A stretch of 64,000 nucleotides of DNA from Allorhodoferax sp032337135 (GCF_032337135.1 NZ_JAVXZZ010000001.1:248001-312000), one strand, 5' to 3'; shown: positions 25,872 to 33,830, numbered from the stretch's first letter. Made by a program: numbers and translations. Notes: generated by a model from the letters alone, not told the origin.

Positions 25872-27519
25872 CCGAATTTCTTCCCACACGGTGGCAATGC
25901 CGCTGCAATTTGACGTGCTGATCGTCGGCAGCGGCCTGGCCGGCCTGTCCACCGCATTGCTGCTTCCCGCCACCCAGCGCGTGGCCATCATCACCAAGCG
26001 CTCGGTGTCCGAAGGCTCCAGCGGCTGGGCGCAGGGCGGCATTGCCGCGGTATGGGCCAAGGACGACAGCTTTGCCGCCCACGTGGACGACACGCTGGTG
26101 GCCGGTGCCGGCCTGTGCGACCTGGACGCCACCCGCTACGTGGTGGAGCACGCGCCCGAGGCCATTGGCTGGCTGCAGCAGATGGGCGTGCCGTTTTCGG
26201 CCGAGGTGGACGGGCAATTGCACCTCACGCGCGAAGGCGGCCACAGCGCCCGGCGCATCGTGCACGTGACCGATGCCACCGGCGCGGCTGTGCAGCAGAC
26301 GCTGATCGCCCAGGTACGCCAACGGCCCAACATCACGCTGTTCGAGCACCACACGCTGGTCGACCTGATCACCAGCAGCAAACTGGCCGCTACCAAAACA
26401 GGAGCTGCTCACGCAGATTCCACGCGGGCTACAGGCCAAAATAACCAGGAAAACCGGTGCCTGGGCCTGTACGCGCTGGACGACCACACCGACCAGGTGC
26501 TGACCTTCTCGGCCCCGCACACCGTGCTGGCCACGGGCGGTGCCGGCAAGGTCTACCTCTACACCACCAACCCCGACACTGCCACCGGCGACGGCATTGC
26601 CGCGGCCTGGCGCGCGGGCTGCAGGGTGCAGAACATGGAGTTCATCCAGTTCCACCCCACCTGCCTGTACCACCCGCACGCCAAGAGCTTCCTCATCAGC
26701 GAAGCGGTACGCGGCGAGGGTGGCCGCCTGCTGCTGCCCGATGGCACCCGCTTCATGCCCCAGCACGACGAGCGTGCCGAGCTGGCCCCGCGCGACGTGG
26801 TGGCCCGCGCCATCGACTTCGAGATGAAGAAGGGCGGCTTCGACTGCGTCTACCTCGACATCTCGCACCAGCCCAAGACCTTCCTGCTGGAGCACTTCCC
26901 CAACATCTACGCCCGCTGCCTGGAACTGGGCATCGATATCAGCCAGCAACCGATTCCCGTGGTGCCGGCGGCGCACTACACCTGCGGCGGCGTGGTGGCC
27001 GACCTTGCCGGACGCACCGACATTGCGGGGCTGTACGCCGTGGGCGAGACCGCCTGCAGTGGCCTGCACGGCGCCAACCGCCTGGCCAGCAACTCGCTCG
27101 TGGAGTGCATGGTGTTTGCCAAGGCCGCGGTGGAGGCCATCGGCCAGGGCGCACCAGCCACACAGGCCGTGCTGCCCGCCTGGGACGACAGCCGCGTGAC
27201 CGACTCGGACGAGACGGTGGTCATCTCGCACAACTGGGACGAGCTGCGCCGGTTCATGTGGGACTACGTGGGCATCGTGCGCACCAACAAGCGCCTGGAG
27301 CGTGCCGCCCACCGCATTGCCCTGCTGCAGGGCGAAATCCAGGAGTACTACGCCCACTTCCACGTGAGCCGCGACCTGCTGGAGCTGCGCAACCTGGTGC
27401 AGGTGGCCGACCTGATCGTGCGCAGCGCCCAGTCGCGCCACGAGAGCCGTGGACTGCACTTCAGCCGTGACTACCCGCTGCCCGACCCGAACAGCAAACC
27501 CACGGTGCTGCAGCCTTGA
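25861..27519 (+). CDS. nadB: L-aspartate oxidase
   Basis: An approximately 552-residue FAD enzyme oxidising L-aspartate to iminoaspartate, the first step of NAD synthesis; NadA uses the product. The N-terminal dinucleotide-binding fold is DVLIVGSGLAGLST. HLTREGGHSARRIVH and the GAGK/YLYTTNPDTATGDG segments are conserved, and GLHGANRLASNSLVECMVF is the family signature near the C-terminus of the FAD domain. The start is uncertain: the ATG at 25861 overlaps the SulP gene, while the one at 25897 (MPLQFDVLIVG) gives the more usual length. A ~55-bp dispersed repeat at 26389-26443 is translated in frame as about 19 extra residues (roughly 177-195) in a surface region before RCLGLYALDD. Confidence 0.95.
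   Translation: MSSDRISSHTVAMPLQFDVLIVGSGLAGLSTALLLPATQRVAIITKRSVSEGSSGWAQGGIAAVWAKDDSFAAHVDDTLVAGAGLCDLDATRYVVEHAPEAIGWLQQMGVPFSAEVDGQLHLTREGGHSARRIVHVTDATGAAVQQTLIAQVRQRPNITLFEHHTLVDLITSSKLAATKTGAAHADSTRATGQNNQENRCLGLYALDDHTDQVLTFSAPHTVLATGGAGKVYLYTTNPDTATGDGIAAAWRAGCRVQNMEFIQFHPTCLYHPHAKSFLISEAVRGEGGRLLLPDGTRFMPQHDERAELAPRDVVARAIDFEMKKGGFDCVYLDISHQPKTFLLEHFPNIYARCLELGIDISQQPIPVVPAAHYTCGGVVADLAGRTDIAGLYAVGETACSGLHGANRLASNSLVECMVFAKAAVEAIGQGAPATQAVLPAWDDSRVTDSDETVVISHNWDELRRFMWDYVGIVRTNKRLERAAHRIALLQGEIQEYYAHFHVSRDLLELRNLVQVADLIVRSAQSRHESRGLHFSRDYPLPDPNSKPTVLQP
26389..26443 (+). repeat. Dispersed REP-like repeat, copy 4, inside nadB
   Basis: The copy reads GCTACCAAAACAGGAGCTGC, then TCACGCAGATTCCACGC, then GGGCTACAGGCCAAAATAA. 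The second half matches the intergenic copy at 30064-30118 almost base for base. It is translated as approximately AATKTGAAHADSTRATGQNN and keeps the nadB frame. Confidence 0.9.
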
Positions 27520-27586
27520 GAGGTCAGTCCAGTGTGGTGTAGCCAATCGGCCGTACACTGCGCGCCGTCACGCAAGGAGGCTTCCC

Positions 27587-28177
27587 ATGCAACGCTTCAC
27601 CGTCCTGGCCCTGGTGGCCCTGCTCTGCGGCCCATCCTGGGCGCTGGACATCGCCGCACCCGACATCGTGGCGATGCGCTGCGGCGCCTGCCACGGCCCG
27701 CAGGGCCAGGCCACCAGCCCCATCTACCCCTCGCTGGCCGGGCAGAACCCCCAGTACATCGCCAAGCAGCTCAGCGATTTCGTGGCCGGGCGGCGCGTGA
27801 ACGAAACCATGTCGCCCCAGGCACAGGACCTGAGCCCGCAGAACATTGCCGAGCTGGCGGCCTTCTTTGCCGCCAAGCCGCCGCGCATCGGCCGCGTGTC
27901 CAACGCGGACTCGGTGGCCCATGGTCAAGCCCTGTACACCCAGGGCAAGGCCGCCAGCGGCATACCGGCCTGCGCCAGCTGTCACGGCTTGGACGCCCAC
28001 GGCACCGCCACCCTGCCACGCCTGGCCGGCCAGAATGCCCGCTACCTGAGTACCCAGCTGCAGGACTTCACCCTGCGCCGCCGCACCAATGACAACGCCG
28101 TGATGCACGACATCGCGGCCAAGCTCAGCCCCGAGGACACCAAAGCCCTGTCCGACTACCTGACCCAACTACCCTGA
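27587..28177 (+). CDS. Dihaem cytochrome c (c4-like)
   Basis: A 196-residue periplasmic electron carrier. There is a signal peptide (residues 1 to about 20, ending WAL), then two c-type domains with haem motifs CGACH (about residue 33) and CASCH (about residue 128). Each is followed by the PxLAGQNxxY pattern typical of cytochrome c4, and methionines that may act as distal ligands (ETMSPQ, NAVMHD). c4 proteins shuttle electrons from the bc1 complex to terminal oxidases. A strong AAGGAGG site lies eight bases before the ATG. It is immediately upstream of panD on the same strand. Confidence 0.93.
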   Translation: MQRFTVLALVALLCGPSWALDIAAPDIVAMRCGACHGPQGQATSPIYPSLAGQNPQYIAKQLSDFVAGRRVNETMSPQAQDLSPQNIAELAAFFAAKPPRIGRVSNADSVAHGQALYTQGKAASGIPACASCHGLDAHGTATLPRLAGQNARYLSTQLQDFTLRRRTNDNAVMHDIAAKLSPEDTKALSDYLTQLP

Positions 28178-28185
28178 GATTGCCC

Positions 28186-28569
28186 ATGTTCCGTACCCTG
28201 CTCAAATCCAAGATCCACCGCGTCGCCGTCACCCAGTGCGAGCTGCATTACGAAGGCTCCTGCGCCATCGACGAAGACCTGCTCGACGCCGCCAACATCT
28301 GCGAGAACGAGCAGGTACACATCTGGAACATCAACAACGGCGAACGCTTCATCACCTACGCCATCAAGGGCGAGCGCGGCAGCGGCATGATCTCGGTCAA
28401 CGGCTCGGCCGCCCGGCGCGCCAGCAACGGCGACCTGCTCATCATCGCGGCCTTTGCCCAGGTGCACGAGGACCAGGTCGCCAAGCATGAACCCCAGCTG
28501 GTGTTTGTGAACGAGAAGAACCAGCAGGTGGAGCTGCGGCACAAGGTGCCGACACAGATGACCCCTTGA
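28186..28569 (+). CDS. panD: Aspartate 1-decarboxylase proenzyme
   Basis: A 127-residue pyruvoyl enzyme making beta-alanine from aspartate for pantothenate synthesis. The self-cleavage site is Gly24-Ser25 in HYEGSCAID, and lysine 9, arginine 54 and tyrosine 58 of the active site are present, so it should mature normally. The ATG at 28186 is nine bases after the cytochrome stop. Oddity: the last 138 bases of coding sequence (28423-28560) occur again 1,263 bp downstream at 29686-29823 with three differences. The protein end here (TQMTP) differs from that of the downstream copy (TQMAE). The tail of this gene may therefore be of foreign origin; see the pseudogene entry. Confidence 0.97.
   Translation: MFRTLLKSKIHRVAVTQCELHYEGSCAIDEDLLDAANICENEQVHIWNINNGERFITYAIKGERGSGMISVNGSAARRASNGDLLIIAAFAQVHEDQVAKHEPQLVFVNEKNQQVELRHKVPTQMTP
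28423..28560 (+). repeat. Direct repeat: panD 3' end, first copy
   Basis: These 138 bases of panD match 29686-29823 with three substitutions by eye: ATC/GTC (Ile to Val), TTT/TTC and ACA/ACG (both silent). The match starts abruptly at AGCAACGGCGACC and ends at CAGATG, just before the two different last codons and stops. Confidence 0.92.
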
Positions 28570-28655
28570 CCCCGCGCCTAGCTCTGAATAACTCGCCAAT
28601 GTTCTGGATTCTTCCGCCAACGAAAACTCTCAAAAACTCGGTTGATCTTCACCCA

Positions 28656-29621
28656 ATGCGTGCTACCTACTCAGTCCTGATTTCCTTGGCGGCAGGCCTC
28701 CTTTGTTCATCGGCCCAGGCACAAGTCGCCCTAACCTTCGCCTGGCCGGACGGTCTGCACGCGGAGGTCACCCACACTGTGACCCGGACGCAATTCGGTA
28801 GCGCCCCAAGACCGGCCGTTACGATGACAACGCTCTACGACATGAAGGCAAGCAAGCGCGCCAATAGTGTCCTGGTGTCCTTTGACAACATGCGTTTCAA
28901 CATGGAATCGCTACCGCCATCCCTTAAGGACGCGGATCGACAGTCCATCGAACAGTTTGCGCAGTTGGTACTACCTCCATTTGTCATCAGTCCGTCTGGC
29001 GAATTCCTTCACATTGATGACGCGGCCGCTTATCGAACGGCCGTTTTGACGCAGTTCGCACAAACATTCTCTGATTTACCCGACCAGCGGAATCCAAGAA
29101 TGGTTCTTGGCAAGTTGCTGTCCGAAGAACAGCTGAATGTCATGGCGCGCGCCCGATGGAACCAACCCGTCGGCAGTTGGTCTGATGCCACGATGGAGGT
29201 AGGAGAAGCCTACGACTTGGAGTTCAGGAACTCACTCCCAATCCTCTCCGGCCAAACTGTCACTGTACATTCGAGCATACAGATCAAGGACGAGCCACCC
29301 TGTACGCGGGGCGGCCAGGCCCGGCGCTGTGTACGGATCGAAGTACAGACACGACCCAACCAACAGGAACTGCAAAGCGTACTGTTGGCACTTTTCAAAG
29401 AACTGAGTCCGAATACCAAAACGGCAATCCCGGAGATGATCGAGTCCTTGGACTTTGAGGAGGATCTAGAACTGATCACCGAGTCCGAAGGACTGATTCC
29501 GCACGTACTGAAAACTAGCAAACGTATCGTTGTAACAGCGCGCAACGGCAAGGAGAGCGCGTCGATAACACGAATGGAACAGACAACCACCAGATACCGC
29601 TACAGGGATACGCCACCATGA
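28656..29621 (+). CDS. Hypothetical secreted protein between the two panD tails
   Basis: A 321-residue protein I do not recognise. It has a clear signal peptide (MRATYSVLISLAAGLLCSSA, cleaved near AQA) and then a predicted beta-rich, soluble domain with no membrane helices. There are two cysteines in PCTRGGQARRC (about residues 209-220) that could pair, and an acidic stretch SLDFEEDLELITESEG near residue 270. The base composition is clearly AT-richer than that of panD or nadB. Together with its position between duplicated panD ends, this suggests acquisition from outside. The ATG at 28656 is chosen for the signal peptide; the frame is open further upstream. Probably periplasmic. No homologous family can be named. 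Confidence 0.75.
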   Translation: MRATYSVLISLAAGLLCSSAQAQVALTFAWPDGLHAEVTHTVTRTQFGSAPRPAVTMTTLYDMKASKRANSVLVSFDNMRFNMESLPPSLKDADRQSIEQFAQLVLPPFVISPSGEFLHIDDAAAYRTAVLTQFAQTFSDLPDQRNPRMVLGKLLSEEQLNVMARARWNQPVGSWSDATMEVGEAYDLEFRNSLPILSGQTVTVHSSIQIKDEPPCTRGGQARRCVRIEVQTRPNQQELQSVLLALFKELSPNTKTAIPEMIESLDFEEDLELITESEGLIPHVLKTSKRIVVTARNGKESASITRMEQTTTRYRYRDTPP

Positions 29622-29685
29622 CGTCGACCGCCGAACGAAGAATGGAATCAGGTCTTGTACTGTGCCCTTCTCTGAACACCGCATC

Positions 29686-29832
29686 AGCAACGGCGACCTG
29701 CTCATCGTCGCGGCCTTTGCCCAGGTGCACGAGGACCAGGTCGCCAAGCATGAACCCCAGCTGGTGTTCGTGAACGAGAAGAACCAGCAGGTGGAGCTGC
29801 GGCACAAGGTGCCGACGCAGATGGCGGAATGA
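29686..29832 (+). pseudogene. panD 3'-end remnant
   Basis: Orphan fragment encoding about the last 48 residues of PanD (SNGDLLIVAAFAQVHEDQ ... VPTQMAE, stop at 29830-29832). There is no start codon or N-terminal part. It is 98% identical to the 3' end of the intact panD gene. The Ile-to-Val and silent changes favour C/G at third positions, as in the host genome. It may be the original end of the local panD gene, displaced when the preceding unknown gene arrived. Confidence 0.88.
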
Positions 29833-29905
29833 TCCGCTTGGAGCTTGGCTCCTTCCATTCACCGGGGAACCGTGTCGCTTTGCCTGGTTTCGGAGAGTTT
29901 GCCTT

Positions 29906-30305
29906 TGCAGGCGGCTTCCTCAATTCCCCCACTCACCCCCCGCCCTCTCGCCCCGCCGGGCGAGAGGGCGCCCAACAGCCACATTTGGCTGTCGCGGTAA
30001 ACGAGGGAAGTGCACGCGCGACGGCCACGTGGCCGCCGTGCTGTGCGGAACCGTTTTGAAATCGCTACGTAATTGGCAGCTGCTTACGCAATAAATACGC
30101 GGGCTACAGGCCACTTTTGCGCTGAAACTCGCCTGCCACAACGCCAAGTGGCGCGTGCACTTCCTTCGTTTGAAGACGCGGCCAAATGTGGCTGTTCAAA
30201 CTCCCTCTCGCCCGGCGGGGCGAGAGGGCGGGGGGTGAGTGGGGACAGTGTGGAAGCCGCCTGCAAGGAAATTTCTACGAATTAAAGCAATGCCGCATGG
30301 CTCCC
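29906..30305. repeat. Long palindromic repeat, copy B (~400 bp, non-coding)
   Basis: Second copy of the palindrome at 6617-7110. The arms start GCAGGCGGCTTCC and end GGAAGCCGCCTGC. The nested 11-bp hairpin CCCTCTCGCCC/GGGCGAGAGGG is present in both arms (about 29943-29968 and 30203-30228), as are the CAGCCA/TGGCTG hairpin, the mirrored GTGCACGCGC/GCGCGTGCAC blocks and a central dispersed repeat. Outside it, the right flank AAAGCAATGCCGCATGGCTCCC also matches copy A. Between 29833 and 30558 I see only this element, the short nadA remnant and about 115 unexplained bases. Confidence 0.82.
30064..30118 (+). repeat. Dispersed REP-like repeat, copy 5, centre of palindrome B
   Basis: The copy reads GCTACGTAATTGGCAGC, then TGCTTACGCAATAAATACGC, then GGGCTACAGGCCACTTTT. 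It is one of the best matches to the shared pattern and occupies the same central position as copy 1 does in palindrome A. Confidence 0.85.
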
Positions 30306-30355
30306 GCCTTCGGTAACCGGATACGTCAGTGCCGCGCAGGCACCCAGCAACTCAG

Positions 30356-30442
30356 TCAAACCGTCCCGTTCTTCAGCACCAAAGATCCGGCCACCTGCCC
30401 ACTCTTGAGGGCCGCCTTGAACGCCAGCATGTGGTCAATGGA
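30356..30442 (-). pseudogene. nadA 3'-end remnant
   Basis: Read on the minus strand, this 87-bp stretch encodes SIDHMLAFKAALKSGQVAGS followed by LVLKNGTV and a stop. The real NadA ends PIDRMLAFTAALKSGQAAGS, LVPKIGAA, stop. I count 14 differences in 87 bases, in one unbroken frame. Similarity stops abruptly on the upstream side, near 30443. It lies 848 bp beyond the true nadA stop, with an unknown gene between, and so mirrors the panD arrangement. Confidence 0.82.
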
Positions 30443-30558
30443 CACACGAACGCCAAGCCACGACATCAAATATTTGCACTATGTACACCGCTGAAAACGA
30501 CCTAGCCATACATTCATTCAGAACACTAGCACGGTGGGCACCGCAAATTTCTCACTCG

Positions 30559-31119
30559 CTATGTATTGGACTTCTCAGTCCGTTTGAAAGACACCCCACA
30601 GTGTTGGCAACGCAATTTGAAAACCAACAAATTGTCAAAAGCCTTTTCACCGCAATGAAAGCATCTCATTGACGTGAAACGCGACCCCAGCCAGATTAAA
30701 AACACCATGTATGTTGCCAAGGAAGCAATCATCGGAATCAAGGGGTCTACTGCAAAAAATACTGCCGAATAGACCCAAACCAAAAATGGACCTGCGATCA
30801 ACCAACATGGGAACATCAAAAGAGCAATGCGTCGACGCTTTCTGGCCTCCTTCCAAAAAGCTTCTGACGCCTCAGATTGGCTCGCTAAAAGCGCCTCAGG
30901 GTCGGGGCTCTCTTTATAGAAAAACGTGTAATAGAAATACAGCGCCGCACAAACGAAAAAACCAATGGCAATTGCCGTGCCAATGAGTACTCTCGATACT
31001 TCCCAATCTTGGAGGCTCATTTGGACAAGTATTGAGAGCAAGGCGAACACAAGTCCTGCGTACCGCAACTTCTCCCTGTGTGGATGCAATGCTTCGAGCC
31101 AACCTTTCAATTTCTCCAC
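30559..31119 (-). CDS. Hypothetical membrane protein with C-terminal zinc ribbon
   Basis: A protein of about 186 residues that I do not recognise. An N-terminal charged helix is followed by about four membrane segments (AGLVFALLSILVQMSL; GTAIAIGFFVCAALYFYY; ALLMFPCWLIAGPFLVWVY; MIASLATYMVFLIWLG). The C-terminal tail carries two CxxC pairs (RCFHCGEKAF ... RCQHCGVSF), a likely zinc ribbon facing the cytoplasm. The start is a GTG at 31119 with GAGAGG nine bases upstream; an alternative GTG at 31161 lacks such a site. Composition is AT-rich compared with nadA. It lies between nadA and a nadA 3' remnant on the same strand, mirroring the unknown gene after panD. Confidence 0.72.
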   Translation of the reverse strand: MEKLKGWLEALHPHREKLRYAGLVFALLSILVQMSLQDWEVSRVLIGTAIAIGFFVCAALYFYYTFFYKESPDPEALLASQSEASEAFWKEARKRRRIALLMFPCWLIAGPFLVWVYSAVFFAVDPLIPMIASLATYMVFLIWLGSRFTSMRCFHCGEKAFDNLLVFKLRCQHCGVSFKRTEKSNT

Positions 31120-31203
31120 TATTTCGATCCTCTCGAATTCTCGGTATTTGACCGGGTGCACCCAACTGCGCTACTGCTGCGAATATTCGAAAGGACTTGA
31201 AGC

Positions 31204-32301
31204 TCAAGCCGCCCCAATCTTCGGCACCAACGATCCCGCCGCCTGCCCGCTCTTGAGCGCCGCCGTGAACGCCAGCATGCGGTCAATCGGCAGCCGTGCG
31301 CGGTCGATCAGGGCCGCATCCACATGCACCTCGTTCGTGCCATGTTCCAGCACATGCGCTACCGCCGCCAGGCCGTTCATGGCCATCCAGGGGCAGTGGG
31401 CGCAGCTCTTGCAGGTGGCGCTATTGCCGGCCGTGGGGGCTTCGATGAAGGTCTTGCCGGGGTTGAGCGTGCGCAGCTTGTGCAGCATGCCATTGTCCGT
31501 AGCCACGATGAACTCCTTGGCATCGAAGGTCTGCGCCGCCTTGAGGATGGCACTGGTGGAGCCCACTGCGTGGGCCAGGGCCACCACGTCCTTGGGCGAC
31601 TCGGGGTGCACCAGCACCTTGGCTTGGGGATGCTCGGCAATCAGGGCTTCGAGCTCGAAGGCCTTGAACTCGTCGTGCACGATGCACGAACCTTCCCAGA
31701 ACACCATGTCGGCCCCGGTTTCGCGCTGGATGTAGCCGCCCAAGTGCTTGTCGGGCGCCCACAAAATCTTGTGGCCCTGATCTTTCTGCGCGCGCACGAT
31801 GTCGAGCGCGCAGCTGGAAGTCACCAGCCAGTCGGCGCGCGCCTTCACGGCCGCGCTGGTGTTGGCATACACCACCACGGTGCGGTCGGGGTGGGCATCG
31901 CAGAAAGCCGAGAACTCGTCGATCGGGCAGCCCAGGTCAAGCGAGCAGGTGGCGTCCAGGTCGGGCATCAGCACGGTCTTGTGCGGCGACAGGATCTTGC
32001 TGGTCTCGCCCATGAACTTCACGCCCGACACCACCAGTGTCTGGGCGCTGTGGTCGCGCCCGAAGCGGGCCATTTCCAGCGAGTCGCTGACCAAGCCGCC
32101 GGTTTCCTCGGCCAGGTCCTGCAGGTCCGGGTGCACGTAGTAGTGCGACACCATGACCGCGTTCTTTTCCTTCAGCAAGCGCCGGATCTTGTCCTTGAGC
32201 GCAGCGCGCTCGGTAGGGCTGGGTTCCACGGGCACACGGGCCCAGGCATGCTTGGTGGAACAGGCCGGCTGTTCGTATTCGACATCAATCACGTCGGCCA
32301 T
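31204..32301 (-). CDS. nadA: Quinolinate synthase A
   Basis: A 365-residue 4Fe-4S enzyme condensing iminoaspartate (from NadB) with dihydroxyacetone phosphate to quinolinate. The three expected cluster cysteines lie in TSSCALDI, WEGSCIVHDE and CKSCAHCPWM. MVSHYYVHPDLQ and FMGETSKILSP are conserved substrate-site segments. The ATG at 32301 overlaps the nadC stop by one base (TGATG), so the two are co-translated. A GTG directly before it is an alternative start. The last ~29 codons have a diverged duplicate at 30356-30442. It forms the NAD pathway with nadC and the nearby nadB. Confidence 0.97.
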   Translation of the reverse strand: MADVIDVEYEQPACSTKHAWARVPVEPSPTERAALKDKIRRLLKEKNAVMVSHYYVHPDLQDLAEETGGLVSDSLEMARFGRDHSAQTLVVSGVKFMGETSKILSPHKTVLMPDLDATCSLDLGCPIDEFSAFCDAHPDRTVVVYANTSAAVKARADWLVTSSCALDIVRAQKDQGHKILWAPDKHLGGYIQRETGADMVFWEGSCIVHDEFKAFELEALIAEHPQAKVLVHPESPKDVVALAHAVGSTSAILKAAQTFDAKEFIVATDNGMLHKLRTLNPGKTFIEAPTAGNSATCKSCAHCPWMAMNGLAAVAHVLEHGTNEVHVDAALIDRARLPIDRMLAFTAALKSGQAAGSLVPKIGAA

Positions 32302-33170
32302 CACAGATCCTCGAAACGCATGGAAAAATCGGTGGCCTTCACGTCCTTGGTGAGGGCCCCGATCGAAATGCGGTCCACCCCGGTGGCCGCGATGTCGCGC
32401 ACCGTATCCAGGTTCACGCCACCCGACACTTCGAGCACGGCACGGCCGGCGTTGATGGCCACGGCTTCGCGCAGCTGCGCCAGGTTCATGTTGTCCAGCA
32501 GCACCATGCGGGCTCCAGCGTCGAGCGCCTCGCGCAACTGGGCCAAGGTTTCGACTTCGATCTCGATGAACTTGGCGTCCGCGGCTACACGTTCAGCACT
32601 GCGCAACACGGCGGTCACGCCACCGGCCGCGGCAATGTGGTTTTCCTTGATGAGGACGGCGTCATGCAGGCCAATGCGATGGTTGGTTCCGCCGCCCATG
32701 CGCACAGCGTACTTCTGTGCCAGGCGCAGCCCAGGAATGGTCTTGCGGGTGTCCACGATGGCGGCACGGTTGCCCGGCACGCCGTTCACGGCATCCACGA
32801 ACACGGCCGTCTTGGTGGCCACGGCGCTCAGCAGTTGCAGGAAGTTGAGCATGGTGCGTTCTGCCGTCAGCAGCGCGCGGGCGTTACCCTCCATCTGCAG
32901 CACCACCTGGTCGGCGTCGCAACGGGCACCCTCGCCCACCGACCAGCCCCAGGTGGCAGTAGGGTCCAGGCGGCGCAGCGTGGCCTCAGCCCAGGGCACG
33001 CCGCACAGCACGGCGCTTTCGCGCACCAGGATGCGGGCGCGTACGCGGCGTGCGGGGTCAATCAGTCCGGCAGTCAGGTCACCCGCGCCGACATCCTCCT
33101 GCAAGGCGCGGTCCACGTCGTGCTCGACCTGGGCCAGCCATTGCGCGTCATTCGATGTTTTCTGTGTCAT
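32301..33170 (-). CDS. nadC: Nicotinate-nucleotide pyrophosphorylase (carboxylating)
   Basis: A 289-residue quinolinate phosphoribosyltransferase: quinolinate plus PRPP gives nicotinate mononucleotide, CO2 and pyrophosphate. Landmarks are DVGAGDLTAGL near the N-terminus, VDTRKTIPGLRLAQKYAVRMGGG (broken here only for naming; about residues 135-157) and IEVEVETLAQL. LEVSGGVNLDTVRDIAATGVD forms the phosphate-binding C-terminal part. It is full length and heads the nadC-nadA pair. A small membrane protein gene lies 43 bp upstream on the same strand. Confidence 0.97.
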   Translation of the reverse strand: MTQKTSNDAQWLAQVEHDVDRALQEDVGAGDLTAGLIDPARRVRARILVRESAVLCGVPWAEATLRRLDPTATWGWSVGEGARCDADQVVLQMEGNARALLTAERTMLNFLQLLSAVATKTAVFVDAVNGVPGNRAAIVDTRKTIPGLRLAQKYAVRMGGGTNHRIGLHDAVLIKENHIAAAGGVTAVLRSAERVAADAKFIEIEVETLAQLREALDAGARMVLLDNMNLAQLREAVAINAGRAVLEVSGGVNLDTVRDIAATGVDRISIGALTKDVKATDFSMRFEDL

Positions 33171-33213
33171 ACAAGCTTGCGAAAACGGTGTCGTCCGTGA
33201 AGGCGACGATCAA

Positions 33214-33474
33214 TCAGGGCCAGAAGCGGCTCTCGGTGGCGCGGAAGCGGCTGTAGCCGGTCTCCGAGCGGCTGTCGCGGAAGTCATCCGGGTACAGACG
33301 GCGCTCCAGCCAGTTCATGCCCAGGATGGCCACCAGGTAGCCCCCCATGCTGATGGCCGAGGCCCGTGCAATGGTCCAGGTGTCGAACCCCTGCGCCAGC
33401 AGCGGAAAGTACCACTCGACCAAGGGTCCCAGGGAAAGACCCACGCACACTGCAAGAACACGCCACCAGAACAT
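33214..33474 (-). CDS. Small membrane protein, hypothetical
   Basis: An 86-residue protein with two predicted membrane helices: VLAVCVGLSLGPLVEWYFPLL at about 6-27 and AISMGGYLVAILGMNWL at about 39-56. A charged cytoplasmic tail is rich in Arg and Ser (YPDDFRDSRSETGYSRFRAT). The tail pattern is reminiscent of small conserved proteins found upstream of nadC in related genomes, but I cannot name a family. The ATG is preceded by GGAGGTTCAAG, a good Shine-Dalgarno match. It is divergent from the DUF3460 gene, with a 147-bp gap between. Confidence 0.68.
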   Translation of the reverse strand: MFWWRVLAVCVGLSLGPLVEWYFPLLAQGFDTWTIARASAISMGGYLVAILGMNWLERRLYPDDFRDSRSETGYSRFRATESRFWP

Positions 33475-33621
33475 CTTGAACCTCCAACGTCATGACGCCC
33501 CGCGGGGGCATGTTGCGCGCCCCGGAAGCCAGGACGCAAGTGTAGGGCCAATGCCATGGCCACGTCAGGCCCTCGGTCTCCTGCCAGCGCACGGTAAAAT
33601 GCAGCCCAAGAGGTACCCACC

Positions 33622-33825
33622 ATGCATTTGTTCCGACGCCCCGACTACCGCTCCGACGCCACCCAGTTCATCGACCAGCTCAAGGCCGCCAAGCCCCAGC
33701 TGGAACAAGGCCAGCGCGAAGGCCGCGCCCTGCTGTGGGACAAGCAGGTAGACCGCGAAGCCCAGGCGGGCTACCAGGCCGCCCGGGTGGCGCAGAAGCC
33801 CTACGTCTACCAGAACGAGCACTGA
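33622..33825 (+). CDS. DUF3460 family protein
   Basis: A 67-residue soluble protein typical of beta-proteobacterial DUF3460. It starts MHLFRRPDYRSDATQFIDQL, has the GRALLWDK motif in the middle and ends KPYVYQNEH. AGAGGT lies eight bases before the ATG. In this group of bacteria it is commonly found just before scpA, as here. Function is unknown; it may be linked to chromosome segregation by context only. Confidence 0.85.
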   Translation: MHLFRRPDYRSDATQFIDQLKAAKPQLEQGQREGRALLWDKQVDREAQAGYQAARVAQKPYVYQNEH

Positions 33826-33830
33826 AATAT

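Noticed and set aside
29641..29832. A start codon for the panD remnant, making it a gene
   Set aside because: No ATG or GTG with a ribosome site precedes it, and it lacks the cleavage site and active residues of PanD.
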